NCBI GenBank assembly: GCA_002284615.2
Contig: MU069555.1
Coordinates: 37,938-56,065, forward strand
Direction of reading: 5' to 3'
DNA: 18,128 bases
From: Dunaliella salina
Lineage: Eukaryota; Chlorophyta; Chlorophyceae; Chlamydomonadales; Dunaliellaceae
The position numbers were made by a program, and so were the translations under genes. Below, piece after piece: positions 11,501-18,090 of the stretch. The notes beneath the pieces are model-generated. The model worked only from the letters and a program-made list of their open reading frames with translations. It ran no database searches and was not told the origin of the DNA. Positions within the stretch are counted from its first letter, which is position 1. Each line of letters begins with the position of its first letter.

Positions 11501-14500
11501 CAATAACTGGCAACAGTGTCACAAACCCAAATGGTGCAGTGATTGCTCCGTGAGTATTTGCCGATACCTCCCTAAAATTGAACAACTTTCTGGATCCTGC
11601 CCCCTGCTGCCCACAGACCCCTAAATCATGCTCCTGATAAAGTGCCTGACCGTTGCTGCTTTTGTCAGCTGGGCTGATAGGAAGCTTCGCAATTCTAGCC
11701 GGCAATCTGCCTGCTTTCACGCCCTCTTCACTAGGCACCCGAGGCAAAACTTCGCATGCAGGGTCTGTTGAAGGATGTCCACGCTCAAAAGCAGCCTAGC
11801 TGCAAAGCCCAGGCAAGGGTACGATGCGTGTTACTTCGCAGGAATACACATTACCTAATGCATTGCATAATATTACTTATAACGTAACAAACTTTCTAGC
11901 CATTTTCATAACCTGAGGGTGGGCATGCAGGGGGTTTTCCAATCCCAGGGATTGATTGGTCAAGCCAGCACAAAGAAATTTTAAGTACAGCATCCTCTAT
12001 TTGAGGAATTTAGTTATTAAAACGCACCTTCAATTCTTGCAAAATGTAAAATCGCCAACTTTCCCACAATGTTGTCCAGTTCTCTTCTTCTCAACATAAG
12101 TTAGAGCAAAAATTCCAATTGTTTTGTTGCATTTGCTGGTGCTGCTGCACCCGATGTCGCTGCTACTGAAACTGGCATTTCGACTGCTGCAAGCTCGCTG
12201 CTGCCGCTGCATAATCTTACTCCCTGCCCTTAGAGGATGGGCTCAGAGCACCCATTTCCAACAGTATTGCATCTGCCCCTCCCTGTTTCTCGCGCATTCA
12301 TGCTGTAACGGGCCATTGAGGGTCATGAATGGCGCCTCAGTGCTGACTAAAAAGCGCAGAAGCTGCCTTACAACCTGTCTGTGGACGCTGGTGCTGGCGG
12401 TGTGCTGCTCCTCTGAAGGCTGCGCTGCGGTGCACGCTGCCTTGCAAAGGCCCTCTTTCTGTTCCTGCTCCAGGTCAATGACTACCTCCTCCTCTGCACT
12501 CTCGCATGAGACATCATGCTTGATGCTGCTTGATGCTTTGCCAAGGATGATTGGCACTCAGGTAGCGACCCTTGCATTGCAGCACGCCCAATGGCTTGGA
12601 GAGATTTGGCAATGTCAAATCTTGCCTTGACTGCATCGTATGTCTAGCCCTCAAAGTGCCTCTTGAAGAGCGAGGTGAAGTCCCAGGATAGGCTGTCAGA
12701 CCCCTCATCACCACCTTTCTGATCTGTGACCCGCCTTCCATTGGTATCAAACTCTAAACCTTGGAATGGCTGTCGATTCTGAAGCCGGGTTTTACATTGA
12801 GCGCTTCGGGCCTGTCAGCTCAGACTTGAAGGGGTGTGAAGTTGGCGAAGAACAAGTGATATCTCACAAAGGCCACGTGACAGTATGAATTATGTAATGA
12901 ATTACACAGTATCACTTGCTAATGTCGTACCCTAACCCAGACAGCAATGCCATGCACACCTGGTACAGTATCTGGTGCGTGCTCATTTGCTCAGGCCCCA
13001 GGCGCATGGCCACGGCTGAAGCCAGCGTCTTGGTGCCCAGCAGCAAGCCAGTGCGCAGCAGCACCGCCCCTCCAGCCTGCGGGGATTGGAAGACGAGGAA
13101 AGTGTGGAAGATAAGGAGTGTGACAAAGCTGCTTGTGAAGAGAGACTCTTCCTGTCTGCATTTGTGCTCATTTGCTCAGGACCCAGGCGCATGGCCAGCG
13201 CTGAAGCCAGCGTCTTGGTGCCAAGCAGCAGGCCAGTGAGCAACAGCACCCCCAGCCTGCGGGGAGTGGCAAATAAGGAAAGCGTATTGCAACAGAAAAG
13301 GAACGCGTGTCAATGAATCCCATGAATACCAACTCTCCGTGCCTGCAAGAATGGTAGGACTCCTGAAATGTGCCGTTTGGTCTAGCCATTGCCCAAGAGT
13401 GCTTTGTGGGTGATCTCTGGTAAGATACAGGGATTGGGAATGGCAGCACCGTTCATTGACATTCAAATTCTTTCTCCCTGCGCTTGACACTTACACTGCC
13501 TCCAGCACTCGCTGGCGTTTCCACACACTGCACTTCCTTTTGCCCTCCATGAACCTTTCTATGAACAGGCTAGCAGTCAGTCGTTCTGACTAAAGCCTTC
13601 AGTAAAGGCCTTCCTTTCTTGTAACCTTATGTGACCTTGTGTCCTGACCCAGGTCTGTATATACCGTTTGTACACAACCAGTTCGTTGATTTATTAATTC
13701 TCAAGCCACAAAACGAACTTATGAAAGAATTCTGAAGCCTCAGACGAACCTCAAAAATTTATTTTACATCCAGGTTTCCCCAGGAAAACCAAAACAAATT
13801 CCCGAAAAAACAATTTCTCTCTTCCCTGGCGAACCACTGACGAGCTGCAAAAAACAATTTTCTGGGGTCAGTCTGACGAACTACGTGTACACATAATGGT
13901 TTACCTCAGTTGGTGGACGCACTGTTAGTGTCAGTGCTGATGTTGGGTGTTTCCATAATGCACGATGGTTGCTGTCCAGCATAGACTTATAACTTTTCAT
14001 TTTCAAAGGAAGTGTTGGCATGGTCCAGAAGGCATTACTGACTTCTACTCTTTACCTGTAAGAAGGGCGCATAGGACGCAAAGAAGGCGCGCAAGGAGGT
14101 TCCCAAAGGGGTGGGGCCCCCAACGGCGGCATCGGCCGTGGCAGGCTTGAGCTGAGCAGGCTGGCTGCAAGTGCTGGCTGTCCTGTCGTCAGCACTTTCT
14201 GCACTGACGCTGGCGCTGGCACGGCTCGGGGTGAATGTGCCCTCAGACAGGTTGACAGGCCTACCGTTGGTGCTAACAGCGCTGCTGTCTGAGCTGGGAG
14301 AGCCTCCTGCGGACTCGATGGGCCCCTGGCTCCTTGCCATAGACAGGGCGGGAGTGCCCTCAACGTCAGCCCCATATCTGCCATTGCCATTGCTGGTAAT
14401 GTTAGAGGTGGCAGGGGAGGTGCTAATGCTTGAGCTGCTGATGTTGAGCTGCTGTTGGGGCTGGCTGCTGGATGCACCTGCACCGTCGCCTGCGCTGCTA

Positions 14501-17500
14501 GCAGGCGCCCCATTGCCTTCCACGCGCAAACCTTCACCACTCGCACTGCCCGCTTGTGGCCTGCTCCCACTCCAGCTACTGCTGCTGCTGCTGCTGCTGC
14601 TTACAGCACCCCTGTCCTCCCTAGCCCAACCCAAATCCAAGCCCAGCTGGCTCCGTTTGGACCATCCCAGGGCGAGGTACGTCAGGGCGGCAGCCCATTC
14701 TGCAAGGCTTATCGACAAGGCTGCGCCAGGCAGGCCCATTCGCAACTACAGGGCACATGCACACAGCAAACAAGGAGGAAATGAGGGCAGGGGACACAAT
14801 GAATGCAGCGCGGTAAGCGTATCCGCACATCTTTTTGCAAAAAGCAGTGCTTCTCCGGTCCACCTGCCATTGCACATGTGAAGCCTGTCTCATGGGAAGA
14901 TTCCACAAGCGCTTGAGCTGTGGAGTTCAGCGTGCACAGGTGCACCAGCTGTGGATCTGAGATGAGGTACACAGAATACCAGCCGCTACTTAGTCCATGC
15001 GTGCGCTTTGGCATCAATTTTTCATGTCATGAAATAGCGGCACAGGTTATGCAAGGCTCCTGGAGCAAAAGGAGCCCCACCACACCTCCCCGCGCATTTT
15101 CCTGCACTTACATCTTGCTTCCTGATGTGAGGAGCACAGCAACGGAGACGCAAAGTGGGATGGGCATCACAGCTGCATGCAACGCCTGGCGTGCATGCGC
15201 AAGATGGAGCCAAGCAACAAGGCCAGTGACAGGTCAGCATGCATACAGCGTGGACCGGGCGGGGTCGTGACTGGGTAGCTTTTGGTATGCTCACCTGGAA
15301 GGTGGAACCTAGTGACAGGGCCCGGTGCAGCAGATATTTCTCTCCAAAACAATGGTTTCAGCCCAGTGCCAACCTTGGAAGCAGCAGGCACCTGAAAGAT
15401 GAAGCCCAGCAACATGCCCACCTGGAAGATGAAGCCTAGTGATAGGGCCAAGTGCAGCACGTTGGTGCCCACGGTGACCCCCAGGGGTGTGCGCATGTCT
15501 TGCAGGCCACGGAAGACGCCTTGTGACACAGACACCAGCAGCGCTGCAGGAGCGGCAGTGGCCCTGCAGATTTAATACATGGAATTCTTGTCTTTGCTTT
15601 GTATTTATTTCTGTAAAAACAATGAAAATGGCGATGACACCATATCTGCAGCACATGGCGACACAGACACTAGCAATGCTGCGGGGCGGCAGTGGCCCTG
15701 CAGATTTATTTCAAGGAATTTGTGCCTTAGCTACTTCTGTAAAAAAAATGAAAATGGTGATGATACCATGTGCAGCACGCAGCGACAGACACACCAACAT
15801 CGCTGCAGGGGCAGTAGCAGCCCAGAGAGTATTGGAGGGCAGGTACTGCAACCGGTTGCTGGAGCTAGGGTGGTGAATTATTGACGTTTCCTTGTTGGCA
15901 CTGAATTTTGGATTGGAGTACACATGCACCAGTACACGCATAACGTCAATCTTTATAAGTGCCAAAACAAGTGGCGCTAGAAGAGCAAAGCTTGGGCGAT
16001 CACGGTGTCGACATTCACAAGAGTGTGTCTGACGCCAGCGAGGCGGAAAGCGAGAGCCCATGGGCACTTGGGAAAAAGATGGCAGAGTTGAGAATTGATA
16101 GAGCCGGCACAGCTCCAAGTACCCACGGCTTGTGGCAGCCCACTTCTGGCAGTGGCCTGCCTTATCTGAGGATCCACCCAGCGAAGTCAAAATGAACACA
16201 TCTTTCCAGAGGTGGGCGACGAAGGCCTCAAACTGGGGTACTTTTGAAATGTTCACCAATCATAGGCCCCGTAGGTTGCAATCTTCAAATTTAGCATCAA
16301 ATGGTAGCCTGGGCTATTGTGTATCACCGAGCTTTGGTCTGGCAATTGAGGGGGCACCTTTTGAATTGGCCGTGGCGTGAACCCTACTTCTCAAGCACCC
16401 ACCATACCTGACCAGCCACTGTACCAAATTGGGTGATTTTTAATGATTTGGCATCCTTGAACCAAAAAATATCATTGCAAAAAAATGGAGTGAAAGACCC
16501 AGTGGTTGGTCAGATACTGAATTTCAGCCATTTCCCTTCAATAAAATCTTGCTTAAGTGGTGCCAAAAGGTCAAAATTTGAACTCCTCCATTCCCACTTT
16601 TGAATTTGCAGGATGTTAGCATATCATATAAGAATTATTAAGAAAATATTTTGGGGTGGAAAATGGTCCCAGGGTGGAGCTGTGGGCCATTTTAGGGTGA
16701 TCTGAGGCCAGGAGAGTGATCTGGGGTCAACCGATTTTCATAATTTTTTGGTGTGTGCAGGAGGCCAAAAAAAAAAAGTAGTGGACGTCATGTCATAATT
16801 CTCGGCGGGAGGCCCAAAAGGACCACCCACCCCCCCTCCCCCCCGAATACTGCCCCCCTCCCCATAATAAGAATACCAATCTGCTCCTTTTTTGAATAGC
16901 TATCGATTTGCATACTCATCACAATCAAACATTGAGCTGAAGCAGAGTTATTGGGCAAAAACTGGTGAACGGACGCCAATGCAAACCTGCCCTTCCAGGC
17001 ACCCACAACTGGCTTGCAAGTCCATAAACTGCCCTTCTGACTTCACCTTGCAAAATGTATTATACATTGTCACTGTCATGGAAGTTTGGATTTGTTTGCT
17101 GCATGTATGCCTTCACACCCCCAGCAACCTATGCCCATGCGCATGTGGCACTGACTCTGATCCATGCACAGAGACTCCTGCTTTCACCCAATTTCCTTAA
17201 AGAGGGTGCCAATCGACAGTTCTGAAGCTCAGGAATCCATTGTTATATTTAAAACTTCGAGAAAGTGGCTCAGAAAAATTCTGGAGGGGGGGTCCCAAAA
17301 AGTCCAGACCCCCTCAAAGGACCACCCACCAACCACCCTCTCCGATTGGACCCATATATATACCAATCGATAGCTCTCGACCCCAGGATTCCAGATATGT
17401 AGTTTTTATTCGGATTGACACATGATGTCCAAAAGTTATGCAGACTGGTGCCTCCTGGTGTGTGCGTTTTTTTATTATATTGTGATGGTTGGCCTGGCCA

Positions 17501-17800
17501 AAATTGGAAAATATCGGCAGGAAAGAACATTATTAGGAATGTGGGCCCGTCGCCCACCTCTGACATTTTCCCAAGCAATTTGACCTCCTGGATCCTCTGG
17601 GCACTGCACTTTCTCTAACCACTTAACAACTGCTCTGCACTCACACAGTAGCACCTGTTATGTGCACAGGGGCCTCGCTTTCAAAGTTAACCAGCCCTTG
17701 CTCCAGTGCAGACCCACCTGATGCACAAAAACTGGAGCGCTAGGTTGTACAAATTGCTGTCGTCTGGGCCCACCCCCATGACAGCCAGCACTGGCGTGGC
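5344..17800 (-). CDS. MATE family efflux transporter, multi-exon gene, 5' end outside window
   Basis: Nine exons join in frame as complement(join(5344..5589, 6416..6541, 7601..7672, 9402..9500, 10068..10169, 12960..13076, 14056..14745, 15422..15563, 17718..>17800)), giving 1677 nt: 558 residues and a TGA stop. Every proposed intron is GT-AG and all phases agree (first intron phase 2, the other seven phase 0). The protein carries the order of MATE landmarks: LAVMG after TM3, QGVFRGLQDMRTPL between TM4 and TM5, GLPGAAL at TM6, GPEQMSTHQI at TM7, DSLAISGQ in TM8, PVNSVVYVLDGVFVGAND around TM10, and EGVWWGL at TM12. MATE proteins are 12-helix membrane antiporters that export organic compounds using a proton or sodium gradient. 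The blocks look closest to the plant DTX42-46 group; substrate and membrane cannot be read from this part. Missing are TM1-3 and any transit peptide. Oddities are a Ser-rich linker of about 174 residues, a poly-Ser tail and duplicated exon borders. Confidence 0.93.
5356..5391 (-). repeat. (AGC)12 coding microsatellite at the C-terminus
   Basis: Twelve uninterrupted GCT units on the plus strand encode twelve Ser on the minus strand, three codons before the stop codon. Reading either strand in other frames gives Leu, Ala, Gln or Cys runs, which are shadows. Confidence 0.95.
5590..6415 (-). other. Intron 8 (826 nt, phase 0)
   Basis: The borders are TTG|GTGAGT and CGCACACAG|GAA. A foldback lies at 6271-6363, about 50 nt inside the 5' end. 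I see nothing else. Confidence 0.82.
6271..6363. repeat. Intronic foldback with perfect 13-bp stem
   Basis: GTAAAGAGGGTTG (6271-6283) pairs perfectly with CAACCCTCTTTAC (6351-6363). A second inner pairing links AAGAGG with CCTCTT. The loop is about 67 nt. It could be a small foldback element or an intron structure near the donor of exon h. Confidence 0.75.
6416..6541 (-). CDS. MATE exon h: TM10 end and TM11
   Basis: This 126-nt phase-0 exon encodes residues 436-477. VYVLDGVFVGANDYAFLVKA carries the highly conserved VLDG...GA.D motif of the MATE C-lobe. The rest (MLVAAMLGTPLLLAVQPLNWGL) is TM11. The acceptor is TTTGCAG|GTG and the donor GGCTTG|GTGAGT. Confidence 0.93.
6542..7600 (-). other. 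Intron 7 (1059 nt, phase 0)
   Basis: The borders are GTA|GTGAGT and TTTGCAG|GTG. It contains the short GCTGACTAAGC repeat cluster at 7082-7185. The rest shows nothing that I recognise. Confidence 0.82.
7082..7185 (+). repeat. Short degenerate repeat cluster (GCTGACTAAGC)
   Basis: GCTGACTAAGC occurs at 7086, 7118 and 7167, each flanked by CTG/GGC-rich sequence such as GGCTGTCC. Two of the copies are self-complementary hairpins (CTGCTGACTAAGCAG and GCCGCTGACTAAGCGGC). Confidence 0.7.
7601..7672 (-). CDS. MATE exon g: TM10, first part
   Basis: This 72-nt phase-0 exon encodes residues 412-435, beginning ETDVVASVQTLAPLALALL and ending PVNSV. The acceptor is CCCTGCAG|GAG. For the donor, CTCTGTA|GTGAGT is chosen over CTCT|GTAGTG because it matches the consensus better and gives PVNSVVYVLDG at the joint, the same length as the family motif P.N...(F/Y)VLDG. 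The last exon base is A, which is the least typical border in the gene. Confidence 0.87.
8051..8084 (+). repeat. Imperfect TTTTC microsatellite
   Basis: This run of TTTC/TTTTC units is a pure pyrimidine tract in intron 6. On the transcribed strand it is AG-rich and explains the Lys/Glu run in the overlapping open frame. Confidence 0.85.
8952..9037 (+). repeat. Dispersed repeat, copy 2
   Basis: It contains GATGGGGCTCACTGTTAGT, GTTGGGTC, TTTCCTTAATGCACGCTGG (9001-9019) and GTCCAGCGTAGACT in the same order as copies 1 and 3. A shorter echo, TTCCCTTAATGCACGCT, sits at about 8022-8038. Confidence 0.8.
9402..9500 (-). CDS. MATE exon f: TM9
   Basis: This 99-nt phase-0 exon encodes residues 379-411. 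VSDRLLQLGVGLGGMLALVL and the following LVADPIWPRTFTQ match TM9 and the turn before TM10. REVSDRLLQLG across the exon e-f joint fits the REV..(V/L)LQ.G pattern of plant MATEs. The acceptor is AAATGCAG|GTC and the donor ACACAG|GTAGGC. Confidence 0.9.
9501..10067 (-). other. Intron 5 (567 nt, phase 0)
   Basis: The borders are GAG|GTGGGT and AAATGCAG|GTC. I see no repeat or gene inside. The open frames here are short and unremarkable. Confidence 0.82.
10068..10169 (-). CDS. MATE exon e: TM8
   Basis: This 102-nt phase-0 exon encodes residues 345-378, beginning VWLLASLAVDSLAISGQ and ending NLGKGDLNAARE. The D.LA..GQ motif and the following acidic/basic loop match TM8 and the TM8-TM9 loop of MATE proteins. 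The acceptor GGTGCAG|GTG joins HQILYQ to VWLLASL as in the family. The donor is GCGAG|GTGGGT. Confidence 0.92.
10170..12959 (-). other. Intron 4 (2790 nt, phase 0)
   Basis: This is the longest intron, with borders CAG|GTGTGC and GGTGCAG|GTG. It contains a GC-rich segment at about 12120-12640 with CTG-rich sequence and a minus-strand open frame (12243-12557, Glu/Gln-rich, no ATG start), a 161-codon open minus frame at 10360-10845 without an ATG, and two adjacent inverted repeats at 10919-11032. None resembles a known protein to me. The stretches 11100-12000 and 12640-12950 show nothing that I can name. Confidence 0.82.
10919..11032. repeat. Pair of adjacent inverted repeats in intron 4
   Basis: The first pairs CCTAC (10919) with GTAGG (10960) and GGGTTC (10925-10930) with GAACCC (10941-10946). 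The second pairs CCCGAATACCA (11003-11013) with TGGTACCTTCGGG (11020-11032). Inverted, 10935-10945 reads GGTTCGATTCT, like a tRNA B box, but no matching T stem, A box or acceptor stem is present. Confidence 0.6.
12960..13076 (-). CDS. MATE exon d: TM7
   Basis: This 117-nt phase-0 exon encodes residues 306-344: AGGAVLLRTGLLLGTKTLAS followed by AVAMRLGPEQMSTHQILYQ. This is the start of the C-terminal lobe; GP.QM..HQI is the conserved end of TM7 in plant MATEs. The acceptor is ATCCCCGCAG|GCT and the donor is TACCAG|GTGTGC. It is the intact partner of the broken copy at 13160-13256, and only this copy keeps frame with exons c and e. Confidence 0.92.
13160..13256 (-). pseudogene. Frameshifted duplicate of MATE exon d (dead exon)
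   Basis: This lies 180 bp from the start of exon d and is nearly identical to it through the core encoding GLLLGTKTLASA.AMRLGPEQMST. It keeps a good acceptor (ACTCCCCGCAG|G), and the upstream pyrimidine tract is duplicated too. It has a net loss of 5 nt near its start, which breaks the frame relative to exon c. It also diverges after ATGAGCACAAATG, so it lacks the HQILYQ codons and the donor. It is therefore a decayed tandem copy of exon plus flanking intron. Splicing it in would shift the frame, so it could act only as a poison exon. Confidence 0.88.
13667..13900. mobile_element. Possible small inverted-repeat element (MITE-like)
   Basis: The left end reads TTGTACACAACCAGTTCGTTGA. The inverse of the right end reads GTGTACACGTAGTTCGTCAG. 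The shared blocks TGTACAC and AGTTCGT are separated by two or four bases. The interior is AT-rich with repeated TTCCC/GAACC pieces and no open frame. No target-site duplication was identified. Confidence 0.35.
13909..13988 (+). repeat. Dispersed repeat, copy 3
   Basis: This copy shares, in the same order, GGTGG..GCACTGTTAGTG, a GTTGGGT block, TTTCCATAATGCACGATGG and GTCCAGCATAGACT with copies at 658-741 (inverted) and 8952-9037. The match spans about 80 bp with small gaps. The family is not recognised. It could be a SINE-like or MITE-like end, or a fragment of a larger element. Confidence 0.8.
14056..14745 (-). CDS. MATE exon c: TM6 plus long Ser-rich inter-lobe linker
   Basis: This 690-nt exon encodes residues 76-305. 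It opens with LRMGLPGAALSISLAEW and a hydrophobic stretch to LTYLAL, matching the LGxxGAAxAT element and TM6 of MATE proteins. From about residue 115 to 288 the sequence is low complexity: a run of nine Ser encoded mainly by AGC, then Ser/Ala/Gly/Gln/Asn-rich sequence. It ends with LRAFFASYAPFLQ, which leads into TM7. In typical plant MATEs this cytosolic loop between the two halves is only about 30-40 residues, so this is a large insertion, probably disordered. The acceptor is CCTGTAG|TTG and the donor CTTACAG|GTAAAG. The compositional bias also opens long frames on both strands here; those are shadows. Confidence 0.9.
14581..14601 (-). repeat. (AGC)7 coding microsatellite in the inter-lobe linker
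   Basis: Seven GCT units on the plus strand read as seven AGC Ser codons, followed by AGT and AGC, giving a nine-Ser run in exon c. Such tracts commonly change length by slippage. Confidence 0.95.
14746..15421 (-). other. Intron 2 (676 nt, phase 0)
   Basis: The borders are CAG|GTGGGC and CCTGTAG|TTG. The 5' part is made of decayed repeats of the preceding exon end. The remainder (14746-15180) shows no gene or repeat that I can support. Confidence 0.82.
15289..15428 (-). repeat. Duplicated donor side of exon b (three donor copies)
   Basis: Read on the minus strand, the exon-b end GGCTTCATCTTCCAG|GTGGGC recurs 33 nt later as GGCTTCATCTTTCAG|GTGCCT and again at 15289-15320 as TAGGTTCCACCTTCCAG|GTGAGC. 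A weaker fourth echo (TTGGCTCCATCTTGCG) lies near 15205-15220. The third copy has the donor closest to consensus, but it sits in a different phase (CTT CCA G) and would frameshift into exon c. Copies 1 and 2 are both compatible with exon c. Confidence 0.82.
15422..15563 (-). CDS. MATE exon b: TM4, RG-x-DxRTP loop and TM5
   Basis: This 142-nt exon starts with the G that completes Arg28 and encodes residues 29-75. It contains LLVSVSQGVFRGLQDMRTPL, the best-conserved MATE signature, followed by TM5 (VGTNVLHLALSLGFIFQ). The acceptor CTGCAG|GGCC joins in phase with exon a. The donor CTTCCAG|GTGGGC leaves phase 0, which fits exon c. Both borders are duplicated in the neighbouring introns. A second donor-like copy 33 nt downstream, at 15388-15391, would add 11 residues in frame (VGMLLGFIFQ-like), so alternative use is possible. 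Confidence 0.92.
15525..15825 (-). repeat. Tandem duplication of the acceptor side of exon b (about 2.3 copies)
   Basis: Three copies begin at 15525, 15660 and 15784, giving spacings of 135 and 124 bp. Each starts with about 40 bp matching the first codons of exon b (VS...APAAT on the minus strand). Copies 1 and 2 continue with intron sequence containing TTCTGTAAAAA and AATGAAAATGGYGATGA. Only copy 1 continues into the full exon. Copy 2 keeps an intact CTGCAG|GGCCACTGCC acceptor; copy 3 has lost it (CTGGGCTGCTACTGCC). The unit therefore spans the intron-exon border. Confidence 0.88.
15564..17717 (-). other. Intron 1 (2154 nt, phase 2), repeat-rich
   Basis: The intron runs from donor GTGGGT to acceptor CTGCAG. 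It holds duplicated copies of the start of the next exon (15660-15825), a C-run tract at 16827-16864 that is G-rich on the transcribed strand, a GC hairpin at 17284-17315, and several 12-15 bp repeats: CAGAGGTGGGCGACG at 16207-16221 with its inverse at 17548-17562, AAAGGACCACCCACC at 16817-16831 and 17316-17330, and CCAATCGAYAG at 17209 and 17363. The stretch 16380-16780 is AT-rich with no coding sequence that I can support. An open minus frame at 15711-16259 looks like noise. Confidence 0.8.
16825..16864 (-). repeat. C-run tract, G-quadruplex-prone on the transcribed strand
   Basis: The plus strand has runs of 7, 7, 6 and 4 C, separated by short gaps. The minus strand, the sense of the MATE pre-mRNA, therefore has four or more G-runs within 40 nt. 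A nearby GC hairpin (GAGGGGGGGTC with GACCCCCTC) is at 17284-17315. Confidence 0.7.
17718..17800 (-). CDS. MATE exon a: end of TM3 loop and start of TM4 (first exon seen)
   Basis: This 83-nt exon encodes residues 1-27 of the visible protein plus two bases of an Arg codon. It reads ATPVLAVMGVG followed by NLYNLALQFLCIR, matching the MATE pattern of a hydrophobic-MG motif after TM3 and the A..(Y/F)L..R start of TM4. The donor is CATCAG|GTGGGT at 17717. The acceptor used here is GTGCAG|GCC, after a pyrimidine-rich tract. The frame stays open a further 17 codons upstream (FLLFFALVQ, hydrophobic like TM3) until a TAA, so the exon could begin a little earlier, up to an AG near 17845; I prefer the acceptor with the pyrimidine tract. 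Earlier exons lie beyond the window. Confidence 0.85.
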
Positions 17801-18090
17801 CTGCACGAGGGCAAAGAACAACAGAAAATAATTTGGACTTCCGCCAAATTATTGTCCAAAAGGAGAGGGCAGGTCTTGCCTTCAAAAGCTCATTGCAAGC
17901 AGCTCTACCCAAAGCGAGGTGGGTGCTGGCCATCTTGCTTTGATTGATTGCAACATTCTGTCTTGCCTGATTGCAGGGCAACAAACATCTGTACCACATG
18001 TGCGCCTTTGCTGCCAAGCAAGTACAAATTTGAACAGAACAAAGACTGCACAGCATGCAGTTGCTGCTATTCTTGCACGAATGTAATGTC
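17801..18090 (-). other. Probable intron upstream of exon a, to the window edge
   Basis: This is upstream of the first visible MATE exon on the minus strand. No block resembling MATE TM1-TM3 is present, so it is most likely intron. Earlier exons must lie outside. Confidence 0.6.

Larger units (their letters stand above)
13077..14055 (-). other. Intron 3 (979 nt, phase 0), contains a dead exon copy
   Basis: The borders are CAG|GTAAAG and CCCCGCAG|GCT. From 5' to 3' on the minus strand it holds a dispersed-repeat copy (13909-13988), a possible small inverted-repeat element (13667-13900), unassigned sequence (13290-13660), and a frameshifted duplicate of the next exon (13160-13256). Confidence 0.85.

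Noticed and set aside
12124..12630. 168-codon plus-strand open frame, Leu/Cys-rich
   Set aside because: It lies in intron 4, has a CTG-rich composition and no family motif, and a competing minus frame covers the same bases.
13160..13256. Mutually exclusive alternative exon for exon d
   Set aside because: A net 5-nt loss breaks the frame, and the last codons and the donor are missing.
14052..14570. Second minus-strand open frame through the linker exon
   Set aside because: It is the alternative frame of the same low-complexity segment and does not connect in phase to exons b or d.
14171..14881. Long plus-strand open frame of 236 codons rich in Leu/Ala
   Set aside because: It is antisense to the Ser-rich MATE exon c; the biased composition removes stops in several frames. 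It has no recognisable domain, and the minus frame has exact splice borders and MATE motifs.
15295..15422. Extending exon b to the strong donor at 15294
   Set aside because: The frame is open, but the donor falls in a different phase and would frameshift exon c. The extension only adds degenerate repeats of the exon end.
17658..18056. 132-codon minus frame as the upstream MATE exon
   Set aside because: Its frame differs from that of exon a and it shows no MATE TM1-3 motif; it is most likely intron.
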